In this document: piece by piece, positions 8,049 through 17,175 of the stretch
How positions within the stretch are numbered: the stretch's first letter is position 1
Layout of the letters: each line of letters opens with the position of its first letter
Assembly (NCBI GenBank): GCA_028292665.1
Contig: JAQGLW010000016.1
Location: 1-43,965 of the forward strand
Reading direction: 5' to 3'
Source of the DNA: Herminiimonas sp.
GTDB taxonomy: Bacteria > Pseudomonadota > Gammaproteobacteria > Burkholderiales > Burkholderiaceae_D
Length of the DNA stretch: 43,965 nt
Notes under the pieces: model-generated
The model's input: only the letters and a program-made list of their open reading frames with translations
The model's database searches: none
Told to the model about the DNA's origin: nothing
Program-made: the position numbers and the translations under genes

Positions 8049-8510
8049 TCACGATTCCACCAGATTATCCCGAATGCGCCGCATCACATGCAGGCTTGAT
8101 TCGATCTCGCCGGCAGACAGGCCTTTCATCATCTTGTGGCTTAATTTTCCGGACAGTTTTTCAATCGTCTTTATTTGTTCTGCCGCCTTGGGCGTCAACA
8201 CCGAATATTTGCGCCGCTTGTCGTCCGGCGCGGCCAGGCGTTGAATCCAGTCCTTCCGTTCCAGCAAATCCAGCAGACGGACAAGAGTCGGTCCTTCGAT
8301 GCCGAGTCTGCGCGCTAAGTCGCGTTGAATCAATCCTTCAGGATTGCGGTGTAATTGCATCAACACTTGCCGCATTGATAGATTCAGGCCCAACGGTTTG
8401 AGCTGGTGATTCATTTCATGGCGCCAGGCGCGCGAAACTTCTCCAATCGTCTTGCCTAATTCGCGCTGATATTCAACCGGATCGGCATTGTCTTTTAAAC
8501 GTTTAGTCAT
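8049..8510 (-). CDS. MarR-family transcriptional regulator
   Basis: The 153-residue protein has the winged-helix layout of MarR: an N-terminal dimerisation helix, a helix-turn-helix region around LIQRDLARRLGIEGPTLVRLLD, and the wing motif DKRRKYSVLTPKA with its conserved D-R-K-LT pattern, then C-terminal dimerisation helices. It is transcribed divergently from an RND efflux operon with 152 bp between start codons. That gap contains a perfect inverted repeat (8553-8575) that is the likely operator for both directions. By analogy with this family it probably represses the pump and itself until a ligand binds. The ligand is unknown. Confidence 0.9.
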   Translation of the reverse strand: MTKRLKDNADPVEYQRELGKTIGEVSRAWRHEMNHQLKPLGLNLSMRQVLMQLHRNPEGLIQRDLARRLGIEGPTLVRLLDLLERKDWIQRLAAPDDKRRKYSVLTPKAAEQIKTIEKLSGKLSHKMMKGLSAGEIESSLHVMRRIRDNLVES

Positions 8511-8552
8511 TTACATGGCCCGATAAATGCTTGAGAATTAGAATATTATGCT

Positions 8553-8575
8553 ATTCGATAGTATAGCTATCGAAT
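8553..8575. promoter_or_regulatory. Probable MarR operator between the regulator and RND genes
   Basis: ATTCGATAG (8553-8561) and CTATCGAAT (8567-8575) are perfect 9-bp arms around a 5-bp TATAG centre. The half-site spacing suits a MarR dimer. The site lies about 40 bp from the regulator start and 88 bp from the adaptor start, amid AT-rich hexamers that resemble -10 elements in both directions. Confidence 0.75.
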
Positions 8576-8662
8576 TAATCGAAAGAAAACTGACGCAATC
8601 AAGTATTATCTTTCGGCTACGTAACTTTGCCGGCAATTTCCTAAATCATCTGATTATTCAAT

Positions 8663-9826
8663 ATGCGCGTAACAAGTAAACAATTTCTGATCGCCGCAAT
8701 ATTATTGGCGGCCGGCGCAGGTATCTATTTCGCCTTGAATAGCAAGTCCGATACAAGCGCCAGGCAACCGCGTAATCCGGTGCAGGTGATCAGAAGCGGG
8801 GTGGCCCAGCAGAAATCGATTCCGATCACGGTTTATGCGAATGGCACTGTTACTGCGTTCAATACAGTGGATGTACGTCCCCAGGTCCAGAATATTGTGC
8901 GTGCCGTGCATGTCAATGAGGGGCAGGAAGTGCGCGCCGGACAGCTGTTGTTTACGCTCGATCAGCGTAACGACACATCCAATGTCGACAAGGCGCAGGC
9001 CCAAGTTGCCCGGGATCGCGCCGATCTGGCCGATGCGGAAAATACGCTGAAGCGGAATCAGGAATTGTTTGCCAAAAAGTTTGTCGCGGAGGCGGTAGTC
9101 GATACGGCGCGCAATAAAGTCGACGCGTTGCGCGGCACCTTGAAAGCGGACCAGGCGGCAGCCCAGTCAAGCAATGTCGTGCTCAGCTATAACCAGATTA
9201 CAGCCAGCATCAGCGGCCGCATCGGTGCAATCACAGTCCATCCGGGAAGCCTGGCGCAGCCTTCGAGCACGCCGATGGTCACGATTTCGCAGATCGATCC
9301 GATCGCAGTCGCCTTCGCTGTGCCGGAACGGGAGTTGACGTACATTGTTGCGACCTACCCAAAAGGCGATGCGCCTGTGGTTGCGCAGCTGGCGGGTGGT
9401 GGGCAAGTGGAAGGCAAGCTGGTTTTCATCGATAACACGTCCGATACGCAAACCGGCACGATCAGGATGAAGGCCGAATTTCCGAATAAAGACCGCAAGA
9501 TGTGGCCGGGCACTTTCGTCAATGTCAGTCTGGTGTCGCGCACCCTTTCCAATGCTGTCGTCGTTCCGGCGCAGGCGGTCGTGACCGGGCCCGTCGAAAA
9601 ATCTGTTTACGTGGTGCAGCCCGACGAGACGGTAAAGATGCAGAAAATCGAGGTTGTGACGATCGATAACGGCCAGGCCGCAGTTTCCGGCATTGCCGCC
9701 GGTACCCGTGTTGTGATCGAAGGTACACAAAATCTGCGTCCAGGTGCTAAAGTTAAAGAAATGCAGGCCACGCCGGCAGCCACCGGAAAAAATGGAAAAG
9801 GCGGAAAGAAAAGCGCCCCACAATAA
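8663..9826 (+). CDS. RND efflux periplasmic adaptor (MdtA/AcrA-like membrane fusion protein)
   Basis: The 387-residue protein begins with a single hydrophobic segment (about 8-26), then the VDVRPQVQN-V-VHVNEGQEVRAGQLLFTLD lipoyl-domain half that marks membrane fusion proteins. A coiled-coil hairpin of about 60 residues follows, rich in Ala, Asp, Lys and Gln, then the second lipoyl half, beta-barrel and membrane-proximal domains (MWPGTFVNVSL, VVVPAQAVVTG). The C-terminus is a Lys/Gly-rich tail. It links an inner-membrane RND permease to an outer-membrane channel. The permease gene starts 23 bp downstream. Overall pattern is closest to MdtA-type adaptors. No outer-membrane factor gene is nearby. 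Confidence 0.92.
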   Translation: MRVTSKQFLIAAILLAAGAGIYFALNSKSDTSARQPRNPVQVIRSGVAQQKSIPITVYANGTVTAFNTVDVRPQVQNIVRAVHVNEGQEVRAGQLLFTLDQRNDTSNVDKAQAQVARDRADLADAENTLKRNQELFAKKFVAEAVVDTARNKVDALRGTLKADQAAAQSSNVVLSYNQITASISGRIGAITVHPGSLAQPSSTPMVTISQIDPIAVAFAVPERELTYIVATYPKGDAPVVAQLAGGGQVEGKLVFIDNTSDTQTGTIRMKAEFPNKDRKMWPGTFVNVSLVSRTLSNAVVVPAQAVVTGPVEKSVYVVQPDETVKMQKIEVVTIDNGQAAVSGIAAGTRVVIEGTQNLRPGAKVKEMQATPAATGKNGKGGKKSAPQ

Positions 9827-9849
9827 TCTCGTCCAACATAAAGCACACC

Positions 9850-12800
9850 GTGAATATTTCGGAATTATGCATTCGGCGCCCGGTGATGACCGTGCTGCTA
9901 TCCGTGGCCATTGTCGTCGTCGGAGTCTTTGCCTACAACAATCTCCCGATTGCTGCGCTTCCGAGCTATAACACGCCGGTCATCAATGTCACCGGAGTGC
10001 TGCCGGGCGCCAGTCCCGAGATCATGGCCGCATCGGTTGCGACGCCGCTGGAAAAACAATTCTCGACGATCTCCGGACTGGCCACCATCAGTTCGACCAA
10101 TACGCTGGGCAACACGTCAATCACGCTCGAATTCAATCCTGACCGCGATATCGATGCCGCCGCGGTCGACGTGCAAGCGGCGTTGCTGCGGGCACAGCGC
10201 AGTTTGCCGACGGAAATGACTTCGCTGCCGGCCTATCGCAAGGTCAATCCGGCGGACGCTCCCGTTTTGCTGGTTGCGCTGACATCGCCATCCATTTCGC
10301 TGGCAGAGCTGGACGATTATGCGGAAAATCTGATTTCGCCTTCGCTGTCGACCATCGACGGCGTGGCTCAGGTATCCGTGTACGGTCAGCGGCGTTTTGC
10401 AGTGCGGATCAAGGCGAAAACGGATCAATTGGCGGCACGCAATATGACGATGGATGAATTGGCTGCGTCGGTTCGCGCAGCGAATGCCAATGGTCCGGTC
10501 GGCGTGCTGGATGGCCCGCGCCAGAGCCTGACTCTGCAGGCAAATGAACAGCTGCGCAACGCGGCAGAGTTCGGCAATCTGGTGATCAGCAGCCGCGACG
10601 GGCTGACGACGCGGCTGAAGGATGTCGCCGAGGTCGAAGACAGTGTCGAGTCGACCAAGAGCGGCAGCTGGTCCAATGGAGAGCCGTCCATTCTGTTGGC
10701 GGTGCAGCGTCAGCCGAATGCCAATACGGTTGCCGTGGTCGATGCGGTAAAGGCAACATTGCCGCAATTTAAGGCGCAGATGCCGGCCTCGATCGATGTC
10801 CACGTATTGAACGATCGCTCGGTGTCCATTCGCGATGCGATCCACGACGTCAAGTTTACATTGGGGCTGACGATCATACTGGTCGTGCTGGTGATCTTCC
10901 TGTTCCTGAAACGGCTATCCGCCACGGTCATTCCCGTGCTGTCTTTGCCGATTTCATTGATAGGCTGCTGTGCGCTGATGTATTGGCTCGGATACAGCCT
11001 CGACAACATATCGCTGCTGGGCATCACGATCTCGGTCGGACTGGTGGTCGATGACGCGATCGTCATGCTGGAAAATATCGTGCGTCACGTGGAAGAGGGC
11101 ATGGAACCGCTGGCGGCCGCTCTCAAGGGCTCGCGTGAAGTCGGATTCACGATCATGTCGATCTCGATTTCGCTGGTGGCGGTGTTCATACCGGTCTTTT
11201 TCATGCCCGGCGTGATCGGCCTGATGTTCCATGAATTCGCGGCAGTGGTGTCGCTTGCCATCCTGGTCTCGGCCGCGGTTTCGCTGTCCCTTGTGCCGAT
11301 GCTGTGCAGCCGTTACCTGAAGCACGAAACGCACGAGAATGAAAGCTGGCTGCACCGCTCGTTCGAAAAGGGTTTCAATGCGGTGCTCGGCTCGTACGCG
11401 CGCGGGCTCGATTGGTGCCTCAAACACAGCAAGACAATCCTGCTCGGCGCGATCGCAACGTTCTTCGTGACCGCATTATTGTTTGCCACCATCCCAAAGG
11501 GCTTTTTCCCAAGCGAAGACATCGGTCAAATCAGTGCCACTGTCGAGGGCCCGCAGGACGCTTCTTATCCGACCATGGTCGCGCTGGTGCAAAATGCCGC
11601 GAATATCATTCAACGCGATCCGAATGTCGATAGCGTCGCATCGAGGGTGAGCGGCAGCAACACCGGCTCGTTGTTTATCGGCCTGAAGCCGCGCAGCGAA
11701 CGCAAGCCGATGGACAACGTGCTGGAACAACTGCGCCGCAAGGTGAGCAACGTGCCCGGAATGTCCGTCTACCTGACGCCCGTACAGAATTTGCGGTTGG
11801 GCGGCAGATCCAGTAAAAGCCGTTATCAGTATGTCTTGCAAAGCGTACATGCGGATGAACTGAGCGGCTGGTCCGAACAATTACAGACGAAGATGCGCGC
11901 CGATCCGGTGTTTCGCGATGTGACGAGCGACTCGCAGCTGAAGGGCCTGGAGGCAGTCGTCGAAATCAACCGCGATCGTGCCAACGCAGCGGGCGTGCAA
12001 ATCCAGGATATCCGTACTGCGCTATACAGCGCGTACGGCGACCGGCAGGTATCGACGATTTTTACCAGCAGCAATAGTTATCAGGTCATTCTGCAGGATG
12101 CAAATTGGGGACAGCAGGATGAAGCCGACTTGAACAAAATTTACGTCCGCAGCAAAACCGGGGCATTATTGCCGTTGCTCAGCATGGCCACCGTGCAGCG
12201 CACTGCCGGCGCGATTTCCGTTAACCATCAAGGCCAATTGCAGGCGATCACTATCTCATTCAATCTCGCGCCCGATGTGCCGCTGGGAGATGCCAGCGCA
12301 AAACTGGACCAGATCAAGGCAGACATGCAGATGCCTGCCAGCATCATCACTTCATATGCCGGGGATGCCAAAGTGTTCCAGTCATCGCAAGGCAGTCAAA
12401 TGACATTGCTCTTGCTGGCCGTCACCGTAATCTACATCCTGCTGGGCGTACTCTATGAAAGCTACATTCATCCGCTCACGATCCTGGCCGGACTGCCGTC
12501 GGCCGCTGTCGGCGCATTGCTGACGTTGCGGCTATTCGGTTTTGAACTGACGTTGATCGCCACGATCGGCATCCTGATGCTGATCGGCATCGTGAAGAAA
12601 AACGCGATCATGATGATCGATTTTGCGCTCGATGCGCAGCGTACGAAGGGAATGAATCCGGTCGAGGCGATTCGCACCGCGTGTCTGCTGCGCTTCAGGC
12701 CGATCATGATGACCACGTTTGCCGCCTTGATGGGCGCGGTGCCGATTGCGCTCGGCCTGGGCGCCGGTGCGGAGTTGCGTCAACCGCTCGGCGTGGCGAT

Positions 12801-12960
12801 CGTCGGCGGCCTGCTGGTGTCGCAAGTGATTACGCTTTTCATCACGCCGGTAATCTATATTTTCCTCGATCGGTTCAGCGGCGCAGGTCCGCTGCAACTG
12901 GAATCGGATGTGAGAGCATTTCCGGAACCCGATATACCTAGACGGGCCAAGCACGGTTGA
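9850..12960 (+). CDS. RND efflux permease (hydrophobe/amphiphile efflux-1 type, MdtB/C-like)
   Basis: A 1036-residue RND transporter, standard size, starting with GTG at 9850 and the usual N-terminus NISELCIRRPVMTVLLS. The first membrane helix is followed by a periplasmic domain of about 300 residues. The second helix bundle contains GISVGLVVDDAIVMLENI, with adjacent aspartates at about 401-402 that are typical of the proton relay, and the same architecture is repeated in the C-terminal half (GILMLIGIVKKNAIMMIDFA). It uses the proton gradient to export drugs or other amphiphilic compounds with the upstream adaptor; substrates cannot be predicted. Its stop overlaps the end of the convergent aidB-like gene by 23 bp. 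Confidence 0.94.
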   Translation: MNISELCIRRPVMTVLLSVAIVVVGVFAYNNLPIAALPSYNTPVINVTGVLPGASPEIMAASVATPLEKQFSTISGLATISSTNTLGNTSITLEFNPDRDIDAAAVDVQAALLRAQRSLPTEMTSLPAYRKVNPADAPVLLVALTSPSISLAELDDYAENLISPSLSTIDGVAQVSVYGQRRFAVRIKAKTDQLAARNMTMDELAASVRAANANGPVGVLDGPRQSLTLQANEQLRNAAEFGNLVISSRDGLTTRLKDVAEVEDSVESTKSGSWSNGEPSILLAVQRQPNANTVAVVDAVKATLPQFKAQMPASIDVHVLNDRSVSIRDAIHDVKFTLGLTIILVVLVIFLFLKRLSATVIPVLSLPISLIGCCALMYWLGYSLDNISLLGITISVGLVVDDAIVMLENIVRHVEEGMEPLAAALKGSREVGFTIMSISISLVAVFIPVFFMPGVIGLMFHEFAAVVSLAILVSAAVSLSLVPMLCSRYLKHETHENESWLHRSFEKGFNAVLGSYARGLDWCLKHSKTILLGAIATFFVTALLFATIPKGFFPSEDIGQISATVEGPQDASYPTMVALVQNAANIIQRDPNVDSVASRVSGSNTGSLFIGLKPRSERKPMDNVLEQLRRKVSNVPGMSVYLTPVQNLRLGGRSSKSRYQYVLQSVHADELSGWSEQLQTKMRADPVFRDVTSDSQLKGLEAVVEINRDRANAAGVQIQDIRTALYSAYGDRQVSTIFTSSNSYQVILQDANWGQQDEADLNKIYVRSKTGALLPLLSMATVQRTAGAISVNHQGQLQAITISFNLAPDVPLGDASAKLDQIKADMQMPASIITSYAGDAKVFQSSQGSQMTLLLLAVTVIYILLGVLYESYIHPLTILAGLPSAAVGALLTLRLFGFELTLIATIGILMLIGIVKKNAIMMIDFALDAQRTKGMNPVEAIRTACLLRFRPIMMTTFAALMGAVPIALGLGAGAELRQPLGVAIVGGLLVSQVITLFITPVIYIFLDRFSGAGPLQLESDVRAFPEPDIPRRAKHG

Positions 12961-14581
12961 GGATTTCCTGCTGCAGAGCCGGCGCCGCCAGGGTGCCGTA
13001 CACCCGGCCGCATTCGGCATCGATCCGGCTGGCAATGAATGCCTCGGCCACCGCAGCCGGCGCGTGCTGCAGCATCAGGCTCCCCTGCACCGCAATGACC
13101 AGCCGTTGCACGAAACGGCGCGCCAGCATCTCGCGCTGCTCCGGCGGCATCGCCAGATCGTTGCGCAACGCAGCTACCAGATTGCGCAAGCCGGGATGCG
13201 CCGCGGCCACATCGTTCAATTGACTCAGCAACAGTAAAAATCCTTCGGCTTCGCGCTCGACTGCGCGCAGCACATCCAGGCACATCACATTGCCCGAGCC
13301 TTCCCAGATCGAATTGACCGGCGCTTCCCGATACAGCCGTGCCATCGGGCCGTTTTCGACGTAACCGTTGCCGCCCCATACTTCCATGCATTCGCCGGTG
13401 AATTCCAGCGCGCGTTTGCAGATCCAGAATTTTGCGGCGGGCGTCACGATGCGGCGCCATGCGCGCTGCAACGGATCGCCGGGGGTTTCAAACGCGCGCG
13501 CCAGGCGCAGCATCAGCAGCGTCGCCGCTTCGCTTTCCAGCGCAAGATCGGACAGGACGTTGCGCATCAGCGGCTGTTCCGCCAGATGCCGTCCGAACGC
13601 GGTGCGATGTTTCGCATGATGCGCGGCCTGCACGAACGCTTGGCGCATCAGCCCCGCGCTGCCGATCACGCAATCGAGCCGCGTATGGCTGGCCATTTCG
13701 ATAATGGTCGGTATGCCGCGTCCTTCGTCCCCGACCATCACACCGCAGGCATCCTGGAATTCGACTTCGCTGCTGGAGTTGGAGCGGTTGCCCAGCTTGT
13801 CTTTCAGCCGTTGCACCAGCACTGCATTCTTGCGGCCGTCAGGACGCCAGCGCGGCACGAAGAAGCACGACAGGCCCGCATCGGTACGCGCCAGCACCAG
13901 ATGCGCATCGCACATCGGCGCGGAGAAAAACCATTTGTGGCCGGTCAATGCGTATTCGGCGCCGCGCCCTTCGCCGTTCAGAGGCCGTGCAACAGTAGTG
14001 TTGGTGCGCACGTCGGATCCCCCTTGTTTCTCCGTCATGCCCATGCCGATCAGGATCGAATTCTTTTGCGCAAGCGGCAGATCGCGCGGGTCGTGTTCGC
14101 ACGAGAACAGCTTTGATTGCAGACTTGCGAATAATGCGGGCTCGTTCTGCAAAACCGGAATCGACGCGAACGTCATCGTGGTCGGGCAAAGCGAGCCCGC
14201 TTCTACCTGCGAATGCATGAAATAACCGGCGGCGCGGGCGACATGCGCGCCCGGTCCCGGCTGCATCCATGGCAATGCATGCAATCCTTCCCGCCGCAAC
14301 AGGCGCAGCAGTTCATGCCAGCTCGGATGAAATTCCACGCAATCGATGCGGTTGCCGAAGCGGTCGTGCGTGACAAGTTCGGGAAGATGATGATTTGCCA
14401 GATATCCCAGATGCAATATTTCCCTGCTGCCAAGCTCGGCTCCGGAGCGCGTCAAGTTTGCCTCATGCCAGCCCGCCTGTTCGCGCCGAACGCCGTCCGT
14501 CAATGCGATATCGGTCGTGAAAATATTGTAGTCATGAAGTTCCGGTACCTGATTCGTGACTTCGTGCGTCGGCCATTGCAT
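12938..14581 (-). CDS. aidB: AidB-like acyl-CoA dehydrogenase family protein
   Basis: The 547-residue flavoprotein matches the AidB subgroup of acyl-CoA dehydrogenases in length and in motifs. MTEKQGGSDVRTNTT and GHKWFFSAPM-D are FAD-contacting, RTAFGRHL and ECMEVWGGNGYVE are conserved ACAD blocks, and SIWEGSGNVMCLDVLR is typical of AidB. In E. coli, AidB is induced by alkylating agents, binds DNA and is thought to protect it; weak isovaleryl-CoA dehydrogenase activity is known. I prefer the ATG at 14581, seven bases after an AAGGA; the ATG at 14587 is only one base from it. No Ada-type regulator is nearby, so adaptive-response control is not evident. A long-chain ACAD role cannot be excluded. 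Confidence 0.85.
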   Translation of the reverse strand: MQWPTHEVTNQVPELHDYNIFTTDIALTDGVRREQAGWHEANLTRSGAELGSREILHLGYLANHHLPELVTHDRFGNRIDCVEFHPSWHELLRLLRREGLHALPWMQPGPGAHVARAAGYFMHSQVEAGSLCPTTMTFASIPVLQNEPALFASLQSKLFSCEHDPRDLPLAQKNSILIGMGMTEKQGGSDVRTNTTVARPLNGEGRGAEYALTGHKWFFSAPMCDAHLVLARTDAGLSCFFVPRWRPDGRKNAVLVQRLKDKLGNRSNSSSEVEFQDACGVMVGDEGRGIPTIIEMASHTRLDCVIGSAGLMRQAFVQAAHHAKHRTAFGRHLAEQPLMRNVLSDLALESEAATLLMLRLARAFETPGDPLQRAWRRIVTPAAKFWICKRALEFTGECMEVWGGNGYVENGPMARLYREAPVNSIWEGSGNVMCLDVLRAVEREAEGFLLLLSQLNDVAAAHPGLRNLVAALRNDLAMPPEQREMLARRFVQRLVIAVQGSLMLQHAPAAVAEAFIASRIDAECGRVYGTLAAPALQQEILNRAWPV

Positions 14582-14768
14582 GTCCATGTCCTTGTCTGAC
14601 GCGTCTCGATATTTGCAAACGCTTATATAAGTTTAAACCTGCGGCAAATTTATCCGATAAATAATTATCGATGCGTTAATTTTCGATTAAAAATCATCAA
14701 GTATCAAAGTGAATATTCATCCATTCCCATTCTGTCATCAGGCGGAAAACAATCCGGAAGCGATCTGT

Positions 14769-14798
14769 TTCAAACCTTCGCCGGGTGTCAGGTAAAAT
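14769..14798 (+). promoter_or_regulatory. Likely dnaX promoter
   Basis: TTCAAA (14769-14774) and TAAAAT (14793-14798) are separated by 18 bp and placed about 30 bp before the dnaX ATG. The intergenic region between aidB and dnaX (14582-14827) is otherwise AT-rich and carries the palindrome CTTATATAAG at 14622-14631, nearer aidB. Confidence 0.4.
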
Positions 14799-14827
14799 GC
14801 TGTTTATATTTAATATCCGGCGCCCAT

Positions 14828-16756
14828 ATGTCCTATCAAGTTCTCGCCCGAAAATACCGCCCCAAGAGCTTCGACACGCTCGTCGGGCAAGAGCACGTCG
14901 TGCGGGCGCTGACACATGCACTGGAGCAAAAACGGTTGCATCACGCCTATCTGTTCACCGGGACGCGCGGTGTCGGCAAAACCACGCTGTCGCGCATTCT
15001 GGCGAAATCGTTCAATTGCCAGGGTCCCGATGGGAACGGCGGCATCACCGCGCAGCCGTGCGGCGTATGCGATGCCTGTACGGCAATCGACGCCGGACGA
15101 TTCGTCGATTACATTGAAATGGATGCAGCATCGAATCGCGGCGTCGACGAAATGGCGCAATTGCTCGAGCAGGCCGTGTATGCGCCGTCCAATGCGCGTT
15201 TCAAGGTTTACATGATCGACGAAGTTCACATGCTGACCAACCATGCGTTCAATTCGATGTTGAAAACGCTGGAAGAACCGCCGGAGCACGTCAAATTCAT
15301 CCTGGCGACGACCGATCCGCAGAAAATTCCCGTTACGGTATTGTCGCGTTGCCTGCAATTCAACCTGAAGCAAATGCCGCCGGGTCATATCGTCGGACAT
15401 CTCGAAAACATTCTCGGTCAGGAAAACATTGCATTCGACACGCCTGCCTTGCGGCTGCTCGCGCAAGGCGCACATGGCTCGATGCGCGACGCACTGTCGC
15501 TGACGGACCAGGCGATCGCCTATGCGGCCGGCAGGGTCACGCTGGAAGCGGTGCAGGGCATGCTCGGCGCGCTCGATCAATCGTACCTGATCCGGGTGCT
15601 CGATGCGCTGGCGATCAAGGACGGCGCCGGTTTGCTGACGATAGCCGACGAGATGGCCACGCGCAGCCTGTCTTACAACGCCGCATTGCAAGACCTCGGC
15701 GTACTGCTGCACCGGATTGCGCTGGCGCAGACGGTGCCTTCGGCGGTGCCGGAAGATTTGCCGGAACGTGCCGACGTCATGCGGCTGGCGACGGCATTCG
15801 ATGCGGAAGAGGTGCAATTGTTTTACCAGATCGCCGTGCACGGACGTAATGAATTGGGCTTGGCGCCGGACGAGTACGCGGGATTTTCGATGACCTTGCT
15901 GCGGATGCTTGCTTTCAGGCCCGGCATCGGCGGCGCTGAAAGCAAGCCGGCGCCTGCTGCGGCATTGCCGTCTGCTGTTCCGGCTTCCGCTTCCGCGCCG
16001 GCAAGATCGGCTGCGCCTGCGGCGGCCGCCGCCGCGACTATCCCCCGGACGTCGGCCGGGTTGAGCCCTGCGCGCGCTGCGCTTGAGGCGGCGCGCGGCG
16101 GAAGCCGGCCGCAGCAGGCGCCGGTTGCGGCAGCGCCGGCGCCATCGAAAAATGCGGCAGAGGCGATCGTGGCTCCCTGGGAGGACTTTAACCCCGAGCC
16201 GGCAGAACGCCCGGCATCCGATTCTTCCAGTCCGGCGGCTCAAAAAAAAACTGAGTCCGGCGTAGCGGCCGGACCGGCAGTTGAGCAGATTCGGATAGTG
16301 ACCATAGAAGAAAACGAGCAACAGCCGATCGACGCGCAGCAAGCGCCGACGCTGCATCCTGTTTCTGCCTTGAATTGGGACGGCAATTGGCCGCAGCTTG
16401 CCGCCGCCTTGCCGGTGCGCGGCGTAGTACAGCAACTTGCGCAGCAAAGCGAACTGGTCAAGTGCGGCAACGACGGCGGCAATATTCAATTTCATTTGAA
16501 GGTGCCGGTGGAGACATTGTGTTCGGCCGGCAGTATCGATAAGCTGGCCGCCGCATTGTCCGAGCACTTCGGCCAGCCGATACGCGTCAATACCGAGGTC
16601 GGCGCGGTGCGGCAGACTGCCAATGCACAGGCGCTGGCCGAGCGTGCCGCGCGCCAGCGTGAAGCAGAGCAGACTATGCAAAGCGATCCGTTCGTGCAGA
16701 CATTGATGCGCGAATTCGGCGCGACTATCGTGCCCGGATCGATCAAACCGGTTTAA
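14828..16756 (+). CDS. dnaX: DNA polymerase III subunits tau and gamma
   Basis: The 642-residue clamp-loader subunit has AAA+ Walker A GTRGVGKT (45-52), zinc cysteines 64, 78, 81 and 84, the DEVH Walker B (131-134) and sensor LATTDPQKIPVTVLSRC. Collar domain III ends near 370. An Ala/Pro-rich linker (about 370-475) follows, then tau-specific C-terminal domains that contact DnaE and DnaB. At codons 472-475 a C-A9-CTGA sequence followed by a 7-bp stem-loop forms a likely frameshift signal; a -1 shift would stop after residue 475 and yield a gamma-like product. ybaB and recR follow as an operon, the usual arrangement. Confidence 0.95.
   Translation: MSYQVLARKYRPKSFDTLVGQEHVVRALTHALEQKRLHHAYLFTGTRGVGKTTLSRILAKSFNCQGPDGNGGITAQPCGVCDACTAIDAGRFVDYIEMDAASNRGVDEMAQLLEQAVYAPSNARFKVYMIDEVHMLTNHAFNSMLKTLEEPPEHVKFILATTDPQKIPVTVLSRCLQFNLKQMPPGHIVGHLENILGQENIAFDTPALRLLAQGAHGSMRDALSLTDQAIAYAAGRVTLEAVQGMLGALDQSYLIRVLDALAIKDGAGLLTIADEMATRSLSYNAALQDLGVLLHRIALAQTVPSAVPEDLPERADVMRLATAFDAEEVQLFYQIAVHGRNELGLAPDEYAGFSMTLLRMLAFRPGIGGAESKPAPAAALPSAVPASASAPARSAAPAAAAAATIPRTSAGLSPARAALEAARGGSRPQQAPVAAAPAPSKNAAEAIVAPWEDFNPEPAERPASDSSSPAAQKKTESGVAAGPAVEQIRIVTIEENEQQPIDAQQAPTLHPVSALNWDGNWPQLAAALPVRGVVQQLAQQSELVKCGNDGGNIQFHLKVPVETLCSAGSIDKLAAALSEHFGQPIRVNTEVGAVRQTANAQALAERAARQREAEQTMQSDPFVQTLMREFGATIVPGSIKPV
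16242..16274 (+). promoter_or_regulatory. Candidate -1 frameshift cassette in dnaX
   Basis: A9 occupies 16242-16250. In the zero frame it reads CAA AAA AAA ACT, so 16243-16249 is the slippery heptamer A-AAA-AAA. A -1 shift gives AAC then TGA at 16252-16254. Five bases after the heptamer, GTCCGGC (16255-16261) pairs with GCCGGAC (16268-16274) around a 6-nt loop. Spacing and layout match the E. coli dnaX signal in principle. Loss or gain of one A by polymerase slippage also leads quickly to a stop (TAG at 16263-16265 or the same TGA). Confidence 0.7.
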
Positions 16757-16843
16757 TTATTGGCGGGACATCAAGAGTCGATGCAGATATCCGAACAGGT
16801 GCAGCGAAACTCCGTTCCCGGCAAATCACAAAGGAGCATGACC

Positions 16844-17170
16844 ATGATGAAGGGCCAACTTGCAGGGCTGATGAAGCAAGCCCAGGCGATGCAGGACAAC
16901 ATGAAAAAGATGCAGGAGCAACTGGCGACGATCGAAGTCGAAGGCCAGTCCGGCGCCGGCATGGTGAAGGTCGTGATGACCTGCAAAAACGATGTCAAGC
17001 GCGTATCGATCGATCCGTCGCTGCTGGGCGACGACAAGGATATGCTGGAAGACCTGGTGGCCGCTGCATTCAACGATGCAGTGCGCAAAGCGGAAGCGAT
17101 GTCGCAGGAAAAGATGGCCGGCATGACCGCCGGCATGCCGCTGCCGCCCGGCTTCAAGCTGCCGTTTTAA
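16844..17170 (+). CDS. ybaB: YbaB/EbfC-family nucleoid-associated protein
   Basis: The 108-residue protein begins with a long amphipathic helix rich in Met, Gln and Lys ([19 protein letters not shown]), followed by the family core [17 protein letters not shown] and a Met/Pro-rich C-terminal tail. YbaB dimers bind DNA and are found with dnaX and recR in most proteobacteria. Of several in-frame starts I choose the ATG at 16844, seven bases after AAGGAG (16831-16836); the longer frame from 16760 adds unrelated residues. recR follows after 5 bp. The exact role is unsettled even in well-studied organisms. Confidence 0.92.
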   Translation: MMKGQLAGLMKQAQAMQDNMKKMQEQLATIEVEGQSGAGMVKVVMTCKNDVKRVSIDPSLLGDDKDMLEDLVAAAFNDAVRKAEAMSQEKMAGMTAGMPLPPGFKLPF

Positions 17171-17175
17171 ATTAA

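Noticed and set aside
14810-16681. A 623-codon open frame antisense to dnaX
   Set aside because: It has an Arg/His/Gln-rich composition with no motif, and dnaX on the other strand is unmistakable. Such frames are common opposite GC-rich genes.
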